15,915 nucleotides of DNA from SVTX01 sp045132775. Its GTDB lineage: Bacteria; Bacillota; Clostridia; Oscillospirales; CAG-272. Position numbers and translations under genes: made by a program. The stretch lies in NCBI GenBank assembly GCA_045132775.1, contig JBGUSX010000010.1, positions 1 through 15,915 on the forward strand, in the 5' to 3' direction. Under the pieces are notes generated by a model. It was not told the origin of the DNA and ran no database searches. It was given only the letters and a program-made list of their open reading frames with translations. Below, piece by piece: positions 5,199-12,299 of this stretch; within the stretch, counting starts at the first letter, position 1; each line of letters starts with the position of its first letter.

Positions 5199-5956
5199 TA
5201 AAGATCAACGATATTTCTTTTTCTTACGGAAAAAATAAGCTTATCGAGTCCCTCAGCCTCATTCTGCCCGATTCCTCGCTCACCGCGATCGTCGGTGAAA
5301 ACGGAAGCGGAAAAACAACTCTCCTCTCGCTTATTTCCCGAGAGCTTTCACAAAGCTCGGGCAATATCGAGATCGACGGCTCGGACACGCAAGAGATGAA
5401 AAGAGACGAGCTTGCGCGCAGGCTTTCTGTCTTTCCCCAAGGCAGAGAGACACCCGATATGACCGCTCTTGAGCTTGTCACTATGGGAAGATACCCATAT
5501 ATAAAAGGTAGGTTCACAACACCGCAAAAGGACGTCGATATCGCTCTTACGTCTCTCGCCCGTGCGGGTGCGGACTCCTTTGAGTCAAGGCGGCTCTCTT
5601 CTCTTTCATACGGTGAAAGACAGAGAGTCTATCTTGCAATGCTGATAGCACAGCAGACGCAAAATCTTCTGCTCGACGAGCCGACAAATTATCTTGACAT
5701 TTCCGCAAAATATCAGACTATGGAGCTTCTCACCTCGCTGAAAAACGAAGGCAGGTGCGTAGTCACGGTCCTGCACGACATAACGCTCGCGCTCGCTTAT
5801 GCAGACCGCATTGCAATTATGAAGGACGGTAGTCTCGCAGTCTTCGACACGCCGGAGGCGATATTTGAAGGTAAATATCTTGAAAAAGCTTTCGGCATAA
5901 GGATAACTAAATTTGAAAGTGACGGAAGGTCCGTTTACCTCACAGAACCGAAATAA
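5195..5956 (+). CDS. FecE/FhuC-type ABC transporter ATPase
   Basis: The 253-residue protein is the nucleotide-binding subunit that powers the importer. The motifs are in order and intact: Walker A GENGSGKTT (34-42), Q-loop FPQ (Q82), signature LSYGE (137-141), Walker B NLLLDE (157-162), D-loop YLD and H-loop histidine H194. The length is typical. The start at 5195 is preceded by AGGAGGGTG (5181-5189) and overlaps the permease stop as ATGA. A larger upstream reading frame exists in this frame but lies inside the permease gene. No clear terminator follows before ldhA, so read-through into that gene is possible. Confidence 0.96.
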   Translation: MIKINDISFSYGKNKLIESLSLILPDSSLTAIVGENGSGKTTLLSLISRELSQSSGNIEIDGSDTQEMKRDELARRLSVFPQGRETPDMTALELVTMGRYPYIKGRFTTPQKDVDIALTSLARAGADSFESRRLSSLSYGERQRVYLAMLIAQQTQNLLLDEPTNYLDISAKYQTMELLTSLKNEGRCVVTVLHDITLALAYADRIAIMKDGSLAVFDTPEAIFEGKYLEKAFGIRITKFESDGRSVYLTEPK

Positions 5957-6021
5957 AAATACAGATTTGGATTTTTCTCTCTCTTTTGAGTCAACAATAG
6001 CAAAAAAAGGAGTACTGATAT

Positions 6022-7017
6022 ATGAAATTCGCATTTTTCGATGCAAAAAGCTACGACAAGCCCTCGTTTGACAAATACGGAAACGCGGCAGGAGTAGAAT
6101 TCAAATATTTTGAGACCAAGCTCAACGAGGACACGGCGGAGCTCGCGCACGGATATGACGGAGTCTGCGTTTTCGTCAACGACACCGTAAACGCCGCAGT
6201 CATAGACAAGCTCTGTGCGCTCGGTGTCAAAACCGTCGCTCTTCGCTGTGCGGGATACAACAACGTAGACCTCAAGCACGCGGAGGGCAGGATAAACGTG
6301 GTTCGTGTTCCCGCATATTCGCCTTATGCGGTCGCAGAGCACACTATGGCGCTCCTCCTCACCTCTGTCCGCAGAATTCACAAGGCATATATCCGCACGC
6401 GAGATTTTAACTTCAGTCTTGCGGGAATGACGGGCTTCGATCTTCACGGCAAGACGGTGGGAGTCATCGGCACGGGAAGGATCGGCAGAGTCTTTATCGA
6501 TATCTGCCGCGGCTTTGGTATGCGTGTGCTCGCCTATGATAAGTTTCCCGCAAAAGACCTTGACAACGGAGATACCGTCCGCTACACAGATCTCAACACT
6601 CTTTTCACCGAGAGCGATATTATCTCTCTCCACTGCCCACTGACCGAGGACACATATCACATTATTGACGAGAGATCTCTCGCGCTTTGCAAAAAAGGTG
6701 TTGTTCTGCTCAACACCTCCCGCGGTGCGCTCGTCGACGCAGACGCGCTCCTTGCCGGAATAAAATCGAGAAAGGTCGGCGCGGCTTGTCTTGACGTTTA
6801 CGAGGAGGAGGCTGATTTCTTCTTCGAGGACTTCTCGGGGCACATCCTCGAGGACGACACCCTTGCAAGACTCATCTCGATGCCAAACGTCATCGTTTCC
6901 TCACACCAGGCTTTCCTTACCGAAGAGGCTCTTTCGAACATCGCAGAGACCACGGTGAACAATATCATTGAGCTCAAGCGCAACGGAAGCTCGGATAATC
7001 AGCTCCACTCGCATTAA
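6022..7017 (+). CDS. ldhA: D-lactate dehydrogenase
   Basis: The 331-residue cytoplasmic enzyme reduces pyruvate to D-lactate with NADH and regenerates NAD+ in fermentation. It is a D-2-hydroxyacid dehydrogenase with a Rossmann motif GTGRIG (150-155), an acidic residue after the second strand (D173 in YDKF) and catalytic R234 (NTSRG), E263 (DVYEEE) and H295 (SSHQAFLTEEA). The segments GYNNVDL, VPAYSPYAVAEH, RTRDFNFSL and DFFFED follow the E. coli LdhA pattern closely, which separates it from VanH and SerA types. AAGGAG (6007-6012) lies nine bases before the ATG. It sits 65 bp after the ABC operon with no obvious promoter or terminator between, so its regulation is uncertain. Confidence 0.93.
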   Translation: MKFAFFDAKSYDKPSFDKYGNAAGVEFKYFETKLNEDTAELAHGYDGVCVFVNDTVNAAVIDKLCALGVKTVALRCAGYNNVDLKHAEGRINVVRVPAYSPYAVAEHTMALLLTSVRRIHKAYIRTRDFNFSLAGMTGFDLHGKTVGVIGTGRIGRVFIDICRGFGMRVLAYDKFPAKDLDNGDTVRYTDLNTLFTESDIISLHCPLTEDTYHIIDERSLALCKKGVVLLNTSRGALVDADALLAGIKSRKVGAACLDVYEEEADFFFEDFSGHILEDDTLARLISMPNVIVSSHQAFLTEEALSNIAETTVNNIIELKRNGSSDNQLHSH

Positions 7018-7066
7018 GCTCAGATCCGCCCAAATTATTAAGAAATATGAAATCCTCGGCGCAGGC

Positions 7067-7095
7067 TTGATTTCCGATTTTCAATGTGCTATAAT
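7067..7095 (+). promoter_or_regulatory. Sigma-A promoter of the Wzy-like gene
   Basis: TTGATT (7067-7072) and TATAAT (7090-7095) are separated by 17 bases, with TGTG just before the -10. A short inverted repeat, GAAATC (7049-7054) and GATTTC (7069-7074), overlaps the -35 box and could be an operator, though this is weak. Confidence 0.85.
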
Positions 7096-7165
7096 GTCAA
7101 TGACACAGACGTAGCGCACGGAAACACCTGCGCCGCTTTCATTACACCAAAAGAAAGGAGAAAAA

Positions 7166-8641
7166 ATGGGCATTTTCGCAAAATGGCGCGAGCGGTACGC
7201 ACCGATACGCGCAGGTGTGGATTTTTTGAAAACCCCTTGGTATCCCGTCCTGTTCGCAATTCTTTGTATCCTCGGCGGAACACACGACCATACCGTCTAC
7301 GTTCCCGTGCTGTGGATAATGACGGTCATTATTCTCTTTTCTATTCTCTTTACAGATGACAACAAGGTGTTCCTGACCCCTCTGCTTATGATCTTCTTCA
7401 CGCTCGGTCAGGACACGGCGCCTGACGCTTTTCTGGAGTCAGACGGAGATATGCTCGCGTTTATGGACGGCGGCGCATTCGTGCAGGTTATCATAATCTG
7501 CGTCATCTGCGTGGGCTCATTTATCGTAAGGCTGTTCGTTGACGGCTCGGTCGCCTCGTTTTTTAAGCGCAAAAGGCACTTTACATGGGGCATAATCTTA
7601 ATGGATATTGCTTTTTTGGCAAACGGACTTTTCAGCCCCGTGTACAGCCCGATAAATCTCGGTATCGGCGCGTTTCTGGCTATGGGATTTACGATAGTTT
7701 ATCTCCTGGTCCTCGGTATGCTTGAAAGATCAGAGGATCCCGTGACTTATGCATGCTATGCGATGCTTGCAACCGCGTACGCGGCTCTTCTGCAGATGCT
7801 CACTGTCGTCGTTAATCTTGCTATAGAAGGAGATTATTTTATCTTCTTCAAAAGTCTGGGCGAGATTGTTATCAACCGCAGCGAATTCACTCTCGGGTGG
7901 GGTGTTTCCACTGTGGTAGCGGCGGTGTTCGTTCTCGGCATCCCTGCTGCGATGTACCTTGCTAAAGATCGCAAATGCAGTCTTTTTTCATACATTTCGG
8001 CAATTTTGTTTATTCTCGGCACTCTGTTGATCAACGTTCGCTCCGCTATGGCGGTTGGCGTTCTGACCTTCGTGATCTTTGCCGTGTGGCTCTGCTTTAG
8101 CGGCAAGAACCGCAAGCTTATGCGAATTTATCTCGGTGCAAGCGCGGTAATAGCAATAGCTATGCTGATACTCGTTCATCTGTTTGTCGCTCCACTTTCC
8201 TCGATCCTGGAGAAGCTCTCTTCTCTTTTGCGCTTCTCTCTTGACTTGGATTCGGGCAGAGGCAAGCTCTGGGCAAACGGAATATCGGATTTTCTGTCTT
8301 CGCCCGTCTTCGGTGTGGGATTTAACGACGGTGCCCTTGAAGGAGCCGCAAGGCAAAACAACTTTTTCAGCAATATGTATCATTGCATATTGGTAGAGAT
8401 CCCCGGTGCTATGGGAATCTTCGGGTGCTTTGCTTTTATCGTTCATGCGGTGCAGCTCGCGCTTCTCTGCTTCAAGCGGTTCTCTCTTGACAAATTGCTC
8501 CTTCTTTTCATACCATTGATGATAATCGGCGCATCTCTTGTCGACAATTTCTTTTTCTATCTGCATTTTCAGATCTTCTACGGTGCATTCCTGGCAGTTG
8601 CGGAAAAATTTAACGACTGCAATGAGCAAATCGCGTTCTAA
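7166..8641 (+). CDS. O-antigen ligase/polymerase-like membrane protein (Wzy_C type)
   Basis: The 491-residue integral membrane protein has about a dozen hydrophobic segments. Its key feature is an extracytoplasmic loop starting near residue 358, SGRGKLWANGI followed by SPVFGVGFNDG, then NMYHCILVEIPGAMGIFG (403-420). This is the arrangement seen in the O-antigen ligase/polymerase superfamily, where the loop arginine and a histidine (R365 and H406 here) act on lipid-linked glycans. A role in building a surface polysaccharide or exopolysaccharide is therefore likely; polymerase versus ligase cannot be told apart. AGAAAGGAG (7152-7160) precedes the start. It stands alone except for the Wzz-like gene downstream: no glycosyltransferase is nearby. 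Confidence 0.8.
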   Translation: MGIFAKWRERYAPIRAGVDFLKTPWYPVLFAILCILGGTHDHTVYVPVLWIMTVIILFSILFTDDNKVFLTPLLMIFFTLGQDTAPDAFLESDGDMLAFMDGGAFVQVIIICVICVGSFIVRLFVDGSVASFFKRKRHFTWGIILMDIAFLANGLFSPVYSPINLGIGAFLAMGFTIVYLLVLGMLERSEDPVTYACYAMLATAYAALLQMLTVVVNLAIEGDYFIFFKSLGEIVINRSEFTLGWGVSTVVAAVFVLGIPAAMYLAKDRKCSLFSYISAILFILGTLLINVRSAMAVGVLTFVIFAVWLCFSGKNRKLMRIYLGASAVIAIAMLILVHLFVAPLSSILEKLSSLLRFSLDLDSGRGKLWANGISDFLSSPVFGVGFNDGALEGAARQNNFFSNMYHCILVEIPGAMGIFGCFAFIVHAVQLALLCFKRFSLDKLLLLFIPLMIIGASLVDNFFFYLHFQIFYGAFLAVAEKFNDCNEQIAF

Positions 8642-8658
8642 TTGTTTGTGCAAATCGG

Positions 8659-8687
8659 TTGACAAACTCCGCGACATATGCTATAAT
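8659..8687 (+). promoter_or_regulatory. Consensus sigma-A promoter of the Wzz-like gene
   Basis: TTGACA (8659-8664) and TATAAT (8682-8687) are separated by 17 bases, with TGC directly before the -10, so the site is an exact consensus with an extended -10. It gives the chain-length gene a transcript independent of the Wzy-like gene 18 bp upstream of it. Confidence 0.92.
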
Positions 8688-8727
8688 CAGTAGTTGGAAT
8701 ACAAACTGATACGGAAGGAGATCTTTT

Positions 8728-9906
8728 ATGGATCAAAATACAAACAGTATTACTCTTGCCGACGTTCTCAGATTATTCAAGGGTAAATTAAAAAAGATAG
8801 TATGTATCGCCCTGGCGGTGGGCATTTTAGCCGCATGCCTCGGTTCAGTTCTTTTCTTCACTGAGGAAGAATACTCGGGATCGGTGCTCATTTACATATA
8901 CCCCGCCGACACCACTTATCTTGTTTTGAATCTCTTGTCCTCGGACAAATTCGCCGAGGCTCTCTTGCTTGACGAATACGGACTTCCCAACAAGGAGGAC
9001 TGTGACGAGGCGGAATACAATGCCGCGCTGGAGGCTGCAAAGGCATATTATGCCGCAAGAGAGGCAAAGAAAGAGCTGGCAAGGGAAAATGAGCTATTCG
9101 CTTATTCCTTTGCGTTCATAGAACAGCATTACAACTCGTTGAACGAGGAATACACCCGCATCGCCGAACTGCTGGCAATGTATAAATCCACCCCCAGCGA
9201 GAACGCACCGCTTGATCCCGGACACATCGAAGCAACGCAAAAATACGAGGCTCAGCTTGATGCGGCGGCAGAAGCAAGAAACGAATATAAGGTCAACGTC
9301 AGAGACGTAGAGGTCCAGAAAAAACTCGACCTTGAAAAACGAATTGCCGAGGCGAACAGAGCCCTCAAGGACGCGAGAGACGAATACGAGGAACTCAGCG
9401 AGGTAGTCCTTTCAAAATGGAGAAAAGACCCCAAGGTAGAATCCCTGGCAAGAGCAATGAGCGCAGCGGTATCCTGCGAGTATGAAAAAAACCTCTCTTC
9501 CGATGACCTCGAACAGATCAAGGACGAGGAACTGCTCGTTGAAAGCACCAACACCAATATAATCAAGATCAGTGTCTCCTCAAAGATTGGTCGGGAGTTC
9601 GTCGCAGACGTTCTCGACCGCATTATAGAGAAGTCGCCCGATTTCGTTGAGAGAAGCATTGAAAAGGCTCAGAAGGTTTCCGAGGCAGAATGCACGGTCC
9701 TCAGCACATTCGCACATCCCACAAACTCATCAAGCTCAAGCATATATAAGAATATCGCGATCTACGGAGCGATAGGCTTTGTTGCATACTTTGCAGTTCA
9801 TGCCGTGGTCGTTGTCATAGTCGGGCTTCTCCCCCCCGATCTTCAGCCATCCAAAAAGACCAAAAAAACTAAAGCGGATAAACAAGAAAGCGAAAACGCC
9901 GCTTAA
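8728..9906 (+). CDS. Wzz/chain-length-determinant-like membrane protein with long coiled coil
   Basis: The 392-residue protein has the layout of a polysaccharide co-polymerase. A short cytoplasmic N-terminus (ITLADVLRLFKGKLKK) leads into a first TM helix (~22-44), then a large extracytoplasmic region with long charged heptad-like stretches (~95-240) and a second TM helix (~343-368). A lysine-rich tail (KKTKKTKADKQE) follows. Wzz proteins set polymer length together with a Wzy polymerase, and the preceding gene is Wzy-like. There is no attached tyrosine kinase domain and no tyrosine cluster at the tail, so BY-kinase partnership is not visible here. AAGGAGATCTTTT precedes the ATG. Overall similarity to the family is structural rather than by strong motifs, so function is a moderate-confidence inference. 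Confidence 0.72.
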   Translation: MDQNTNSITLADVLRLFKGKLKKIVCIALAVGILAACLGSVLFFTEEEYSGSVLIYIYPADTTYLVLNLLSSDKFAEALLLDEYGLPNKEDCDEAEYNAALEAAKAYYAAREAKKELARENELFAYSFAFIEQHYNSLNEEYTRIAELLAMYKSTPSENAPLDPGHIEATQKYEAQLDAAAEARNEYKVNVRDVEVQKKLDLEKRIAEANRALKDARDEYEELSEVVLSKWRKDPKVESLARAMSAAVSCEYEKNLSSDDLEQIKDEELLVESTNTNIIKISVSSKIGREFVADVLDRIIEKSPDFVERSIEKAQKVSEAECTVLSTFAHPTNSSSSSIYKNIAIYGAIGFVAYFAVHAVVVVIVGLLPPDLQPSKKTKKTKADKQESENAA

Positions 9907-9915
9907 GAGTATCTT

Positions 9916-9950
9916 AATCACCCTTGACACAAGTTGAGGGTGATTTTTTT
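9916..9950 (+). terminator. Intrinsic terminator after the Wzz-like gene
   Basis: AATCACCCT (9916-9924) pairs with AGGGTGATT (9937-9945) around a 12-base loop, followed by a seven-T run ending at 9950. It lies ten bases past the stop codon. Confidence 0.9.
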
Positions 9951-9989
9951 ATCATTTCTTTGATAATAAGTACCGTTGTTCATCGTGAA

Positions 9990-10019
9990 TTTACACTTGG
10001 GAAATGCTTTTTCTATATT
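9990..10019 (+). promoter_or_regulatory. Probable promoter of the Na/Pi cotransporter gene
   Basis: TTTACA (9990-9995) and TATATT (10014-10019) are separated by 18 bases. The match is weaker than for the other promoters here, and the surrounding DNA is AT-rich enough to offer alternatives further downstream. Confidence 0.5.
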
Positions 10020-10045
10020 TTTTTTATAGAATAAATGTATATACG

Positions 10046-10073
10046 GTCGTTTTGCGACACATTTACGTAAATG
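10046..10073 (+). promoter_or_regulatory. Hairpin and perfect palindrome in the leader of the Na/Pi cotransporter gene
   Basis: GTCG-TTTTG-CGAC (10046-10058) is followed at once by the 14-bp perfect palindrome CATTTACGTAAATG (10060-10073). Both lie between the probable promoter and the ribosome site. A phosphate- or sodium-responsive operator is possible but there is no match I can name. Confidence 0.4.
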
Positions 10074-10106
10074 ACAAAGCATGCCTTATGGGCAGAAAGG
10101 ACAATT

Positions 10107-11912
10107 ATGGGCATTTTTGAAGTACTATCTCTTGTTTGCGGTCTTGCTCTCTTCCTGTACGGAATGGACGTTATGGGAAGCGGTCTTAAAAAGAGCGCGG
10201 GCAGAAAACTGAAAACCATTCTGGGAAATCTGACGTCGAGCAAGCTCAAGGGCTTCCTTTTGGGACTTGGCGTAACCGCGATCATCCAGTCATCATCGGC
10301 AACTACGGTAATGGTAGTCGGCTTCGTTTCTTCGGGAACAATGCTGCTCTCTCAGGCTATATCCGTTATTATGGGCGCGAACGTCGGAACAGCGGTGACT
10401 GCCTGGCTCACGGCTCTCAACGGAATAGAGGGCGGCGCAGAGGCAACCGAGTGGCTCAACTACTTAAAGCCCGATGCTTGGATGCCGATCCTCGCATTTG
10501 TAGGTATTGCCCTTATAATGTTCTCCAAGAAGGACAAGCAGAAGGATGCAGGCTCAATTCTTATGGGCTTTGCGGTGCTTATGGTCGGAATGTCTCTTAT
10601 GTCCGATGCGGTTGCAGGTCTTAAGAACGACCCCAACTTCACGCAGATACTCACTCTCTTTACAAATCCCGTACTCGGTGTTCTCGCAGGATTGATACTT
10701 ACCGCAATAGTACAGTCCTCGTCGGCTTCGATAGGTATTTTGCAGGCACTGTCTGTGACAGGTGCAATATCCTTCGGAACCGCTATCCCGATAGTCCTCG
10801 GTCAGAATATCGGCACCTGCGTCACCGCAATGATCAGTGCCATCAGCGCAAATAAGAACGGTAAAAGAACAGCCGTCGTACATCTCACCTTTAACGTGAT
10901 AAGCGTTATCTTCTGGCTGTGCATGTACTATCTTGTCGGCTGGATCCTTCAGATCGCAGGTGTGTTCGACGTATTCGCGCTCGCAAACGGGACCGCGATC
11001 GATATGTTCGGTATCGCAATAATTCACACCGTGTTCAAGATCCTTGCTGTCGCTCTTATGTGGCCCTTCTCAAAGCTTCTTGAAAAGCTTGCAAACGCTA
11101 TCGTGCGCGGCGACGACAAGAAGGGTGACGAATATACCCAGATGCTCGACGAGCGTCTGCTTGAAACTCCCTCCGTTGCGCTTGAGAACGCAAGACGCGT
11201 TGCCTGCCGTATGGCAGAGCTCTCTATCGGCTCTCTGCACAAGTCCCTCGCGCTATTCGAAAATTACGATCCTAAGCTCGCTCAGGAGATTCGCGACGAG
11301 GAGGACAGGGTGGATATCTACGAGGACGTTCTGGGATCCTATCTTGTAAAGCTCTCCGCAAGAAGCCTTACCGAACGCGACAGCGTTGAGGCGACGAAGC
11401 TCCTCCACATGATCGGAGACCTTGAGAGGATCTCCGACCACGCCGTCAATATCGTAGAGTCGGTTGAGGAAACTCGCGACAAGAACATTTCCTTCTCCAA
11501 GTTTGCAAACGCAGAGCTCGCCATGCTGCGCGGTGCGGTTGACGAGACGCTTGGGCTTACGCTTGACGCGTTTATGAACTCTGATTTCGACAAGGCTTCG
11601 CTCGTTGAGCCTCTTGAGCAGGTGGTCGACTATCTCCGCGATCAGATCAAGCTCCGTCACACGATAAGACTTCAGAAGAGTCTGTGCTCTATCGAGCTTG
11701 GATTTATCCTCTCGGATATACTCACTAACCTTGAAAGAGTTTCCGACCACTGCTCAAACGTTGCGGGATGTCTTATTGAGATGTCGAGACACGAGACTCT
11801 TGATATTCATAACTATCTCCACGGTGTCAGAGAGGATGGCGAGGAATACAAGGCAAATTACGCAAGCTATATGGAAAAATACGCGCTCCCCAAGGACATT
11901 TACGGGGAATGA
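10107..11912 (+). CDS. Na+/phosphate cotransporter with C-terminal PhoU-like domain (NptA/PNaS family)
   Basis: The 601-residue protein imports inorganic phosphate, or related anions, with Na+. Two inverted-topology halves each carry the diagnostic substrate-site motif: QSSSATT (61-67) and QSSSAS (203-208), each followed by a GxNxGT motif (GANVGT 90-95, GQNIGT 232-237). The membrane part ends near residue 325. The remaining ~250 residues are charged and helical with E/D-rich PhoU-type signatures (VACRMAELSIGSL, LLHMIGDLERISDHAVNI, LTNLERVSDHCSNV), a cytoplasmic regulatory or metal-binding module common in this family. The start at 10107 follows AGAAAGGA; an in-frame ATG at 10071 lies inside the leader palindrome and lacks a ribosome site. 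It is monocistronic, with a terminator 23 bp downstream. Confidence 0.92.
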   Translation: MGIFEVLSLVCGLALFLYGMDVMGSGLKKSAGRKLKTILGNLTSSKLKGFLLGLGVTAIIQSSSATTVMVVGFVSSGTMLLSQAISVIMGANVGTAVTAWLTALNGIEGGAEATEWLNYLKPDAWMPILAFVGIALIMFSKKDKQKDAGSILMGFAVLMVGMSLMSDAVAGLKNDPNFTQILTLFTNPVLGVLAGLILTAIVQSSSASIGILQALSVTGAISFGTAIPIVLGQNIGTCVTAMISAISANKNGKRTAVVHLTFNVISVIFWLCMYYLVGWILQIAGVFDVFALANGTAIDMFGIAIIHTVFKILAVALMWPFSKLLEKLANAIVRGDDKKGDEYTQMLDERLLETPSVALENARRVACRMAELSIGSLHKSLALFENYDPKLAQEIRDEEDRVDIYEDVLGSYLVKLSARSLTERDSVEATKLLHMIGDLERISDHAVNIVESVEETRDKNISFSKFANAELAMLRGAVDETLGLTLDAFMNSDFDKASLVEPLEQVVDYLRDQIKLRHTIRLQKSLCSIELGFILSDILTNLERVSDHCSNVAGCLIEMSRHETLDIHNYLHGVREDGEEYKANYASYMEKYALPKDIYGE

Positions 11913-11934
11913 TCAAGTTAAAATAAATTTCAAA

Positions 11935-11963
11935 ATCCGCCGAAGATTTCGGCGGATCTTTTT
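11935..11963 (+). terminator. Intrinsic terminator after the Na/Pi cotransporter gene
   Basis: ATCCGCCGAA (11935-11944) pairs perfectly with TTCGGCGGAT (11948-11957) around a GAT loop, followed by CTTTTTG. The second MITE-like element begins six bases later. Confidence 0.93.
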
Positions 11964-11968
11964 GTTGG

Positions 11969-12217
11969 TAAATTGCAATTTAACGAATAGCCTTCTCCAG
12001 CGGAGAAGGGGGACCGCGTAAGCGGTGGATGAGGAGGTCGCTTTTTCAAAGGTTTCACGTCCTCTGATTACCTTATTTCGTTGCAAAAGAAACCTTGTGC
12101 CACAAGATAAAATCCACGATATACCCGTGACGCGCGTCCTAATGTCGACCTCCTCATCCACCGCTACCGCGGTCCCCCTTCCCCGCTGGGGAAGGCTATT
12201 CGACAAATCAAAATTTG
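11969..12217. repeat. MITE-like structured repeat, copy 2
   Basis: The 57-bp arms 11984-12040 and 12146-12202 are reverse complements at 53 of 57 positions. Two of the four differences compensate each other within a local hairpin (CTCC-AGC-GGAG versus CCCC-AGC-GGGG). The centre (105 bp) matches copy 1 without indels. The outer boxes are the palindrome TAAATTGCAATTTA (11969-11982) on the left and CGACAAATCAAAATTTG on the right, the reverse of their order in copy 1. Open frames exist on both strands but follow from the repeat structure and are not called as genes. No transposase is encoded. Confidence 0.87.
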
Positions 12218-12239
12218 AAAACCTCGACCCGCCATCCCG

Positions 12240-12268
12240 TTGACTTTATGCCGATAATATGCTAAAAT
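12240..12268 (+). promoter_or_regulatory. Sigma-A promoter of the MFS-GH2 fusion gene
   Basis: TTGACT (12240-12245) and TAAAAT (12263-12268) are separated by 17 bases, with TGC upstream of the -10. It starts 23 bases past the end of the MITE-like copy 2, so the element may lie next to, but not inside, the promoter. Confidence 0.8.
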
Positions 12269-12299
12269 AAATTATCAAAACATTTTTGGAGATGATCTT

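Noticed and set aside
5957..6021. Terminator or promoter between the ABC operon and ldhA
   Set aside because: No stable hairpin with T-run and no pair of hexamers at proper spacing could be found by eye.
11913..12206. 97-codon minus-strand frame across MITE copy 2
   Set aside because: It mirrors the repeat, is shared with the reverse strand of copy 1 and begins in a structured arm; treated as a spurious product of the inverted repeat.
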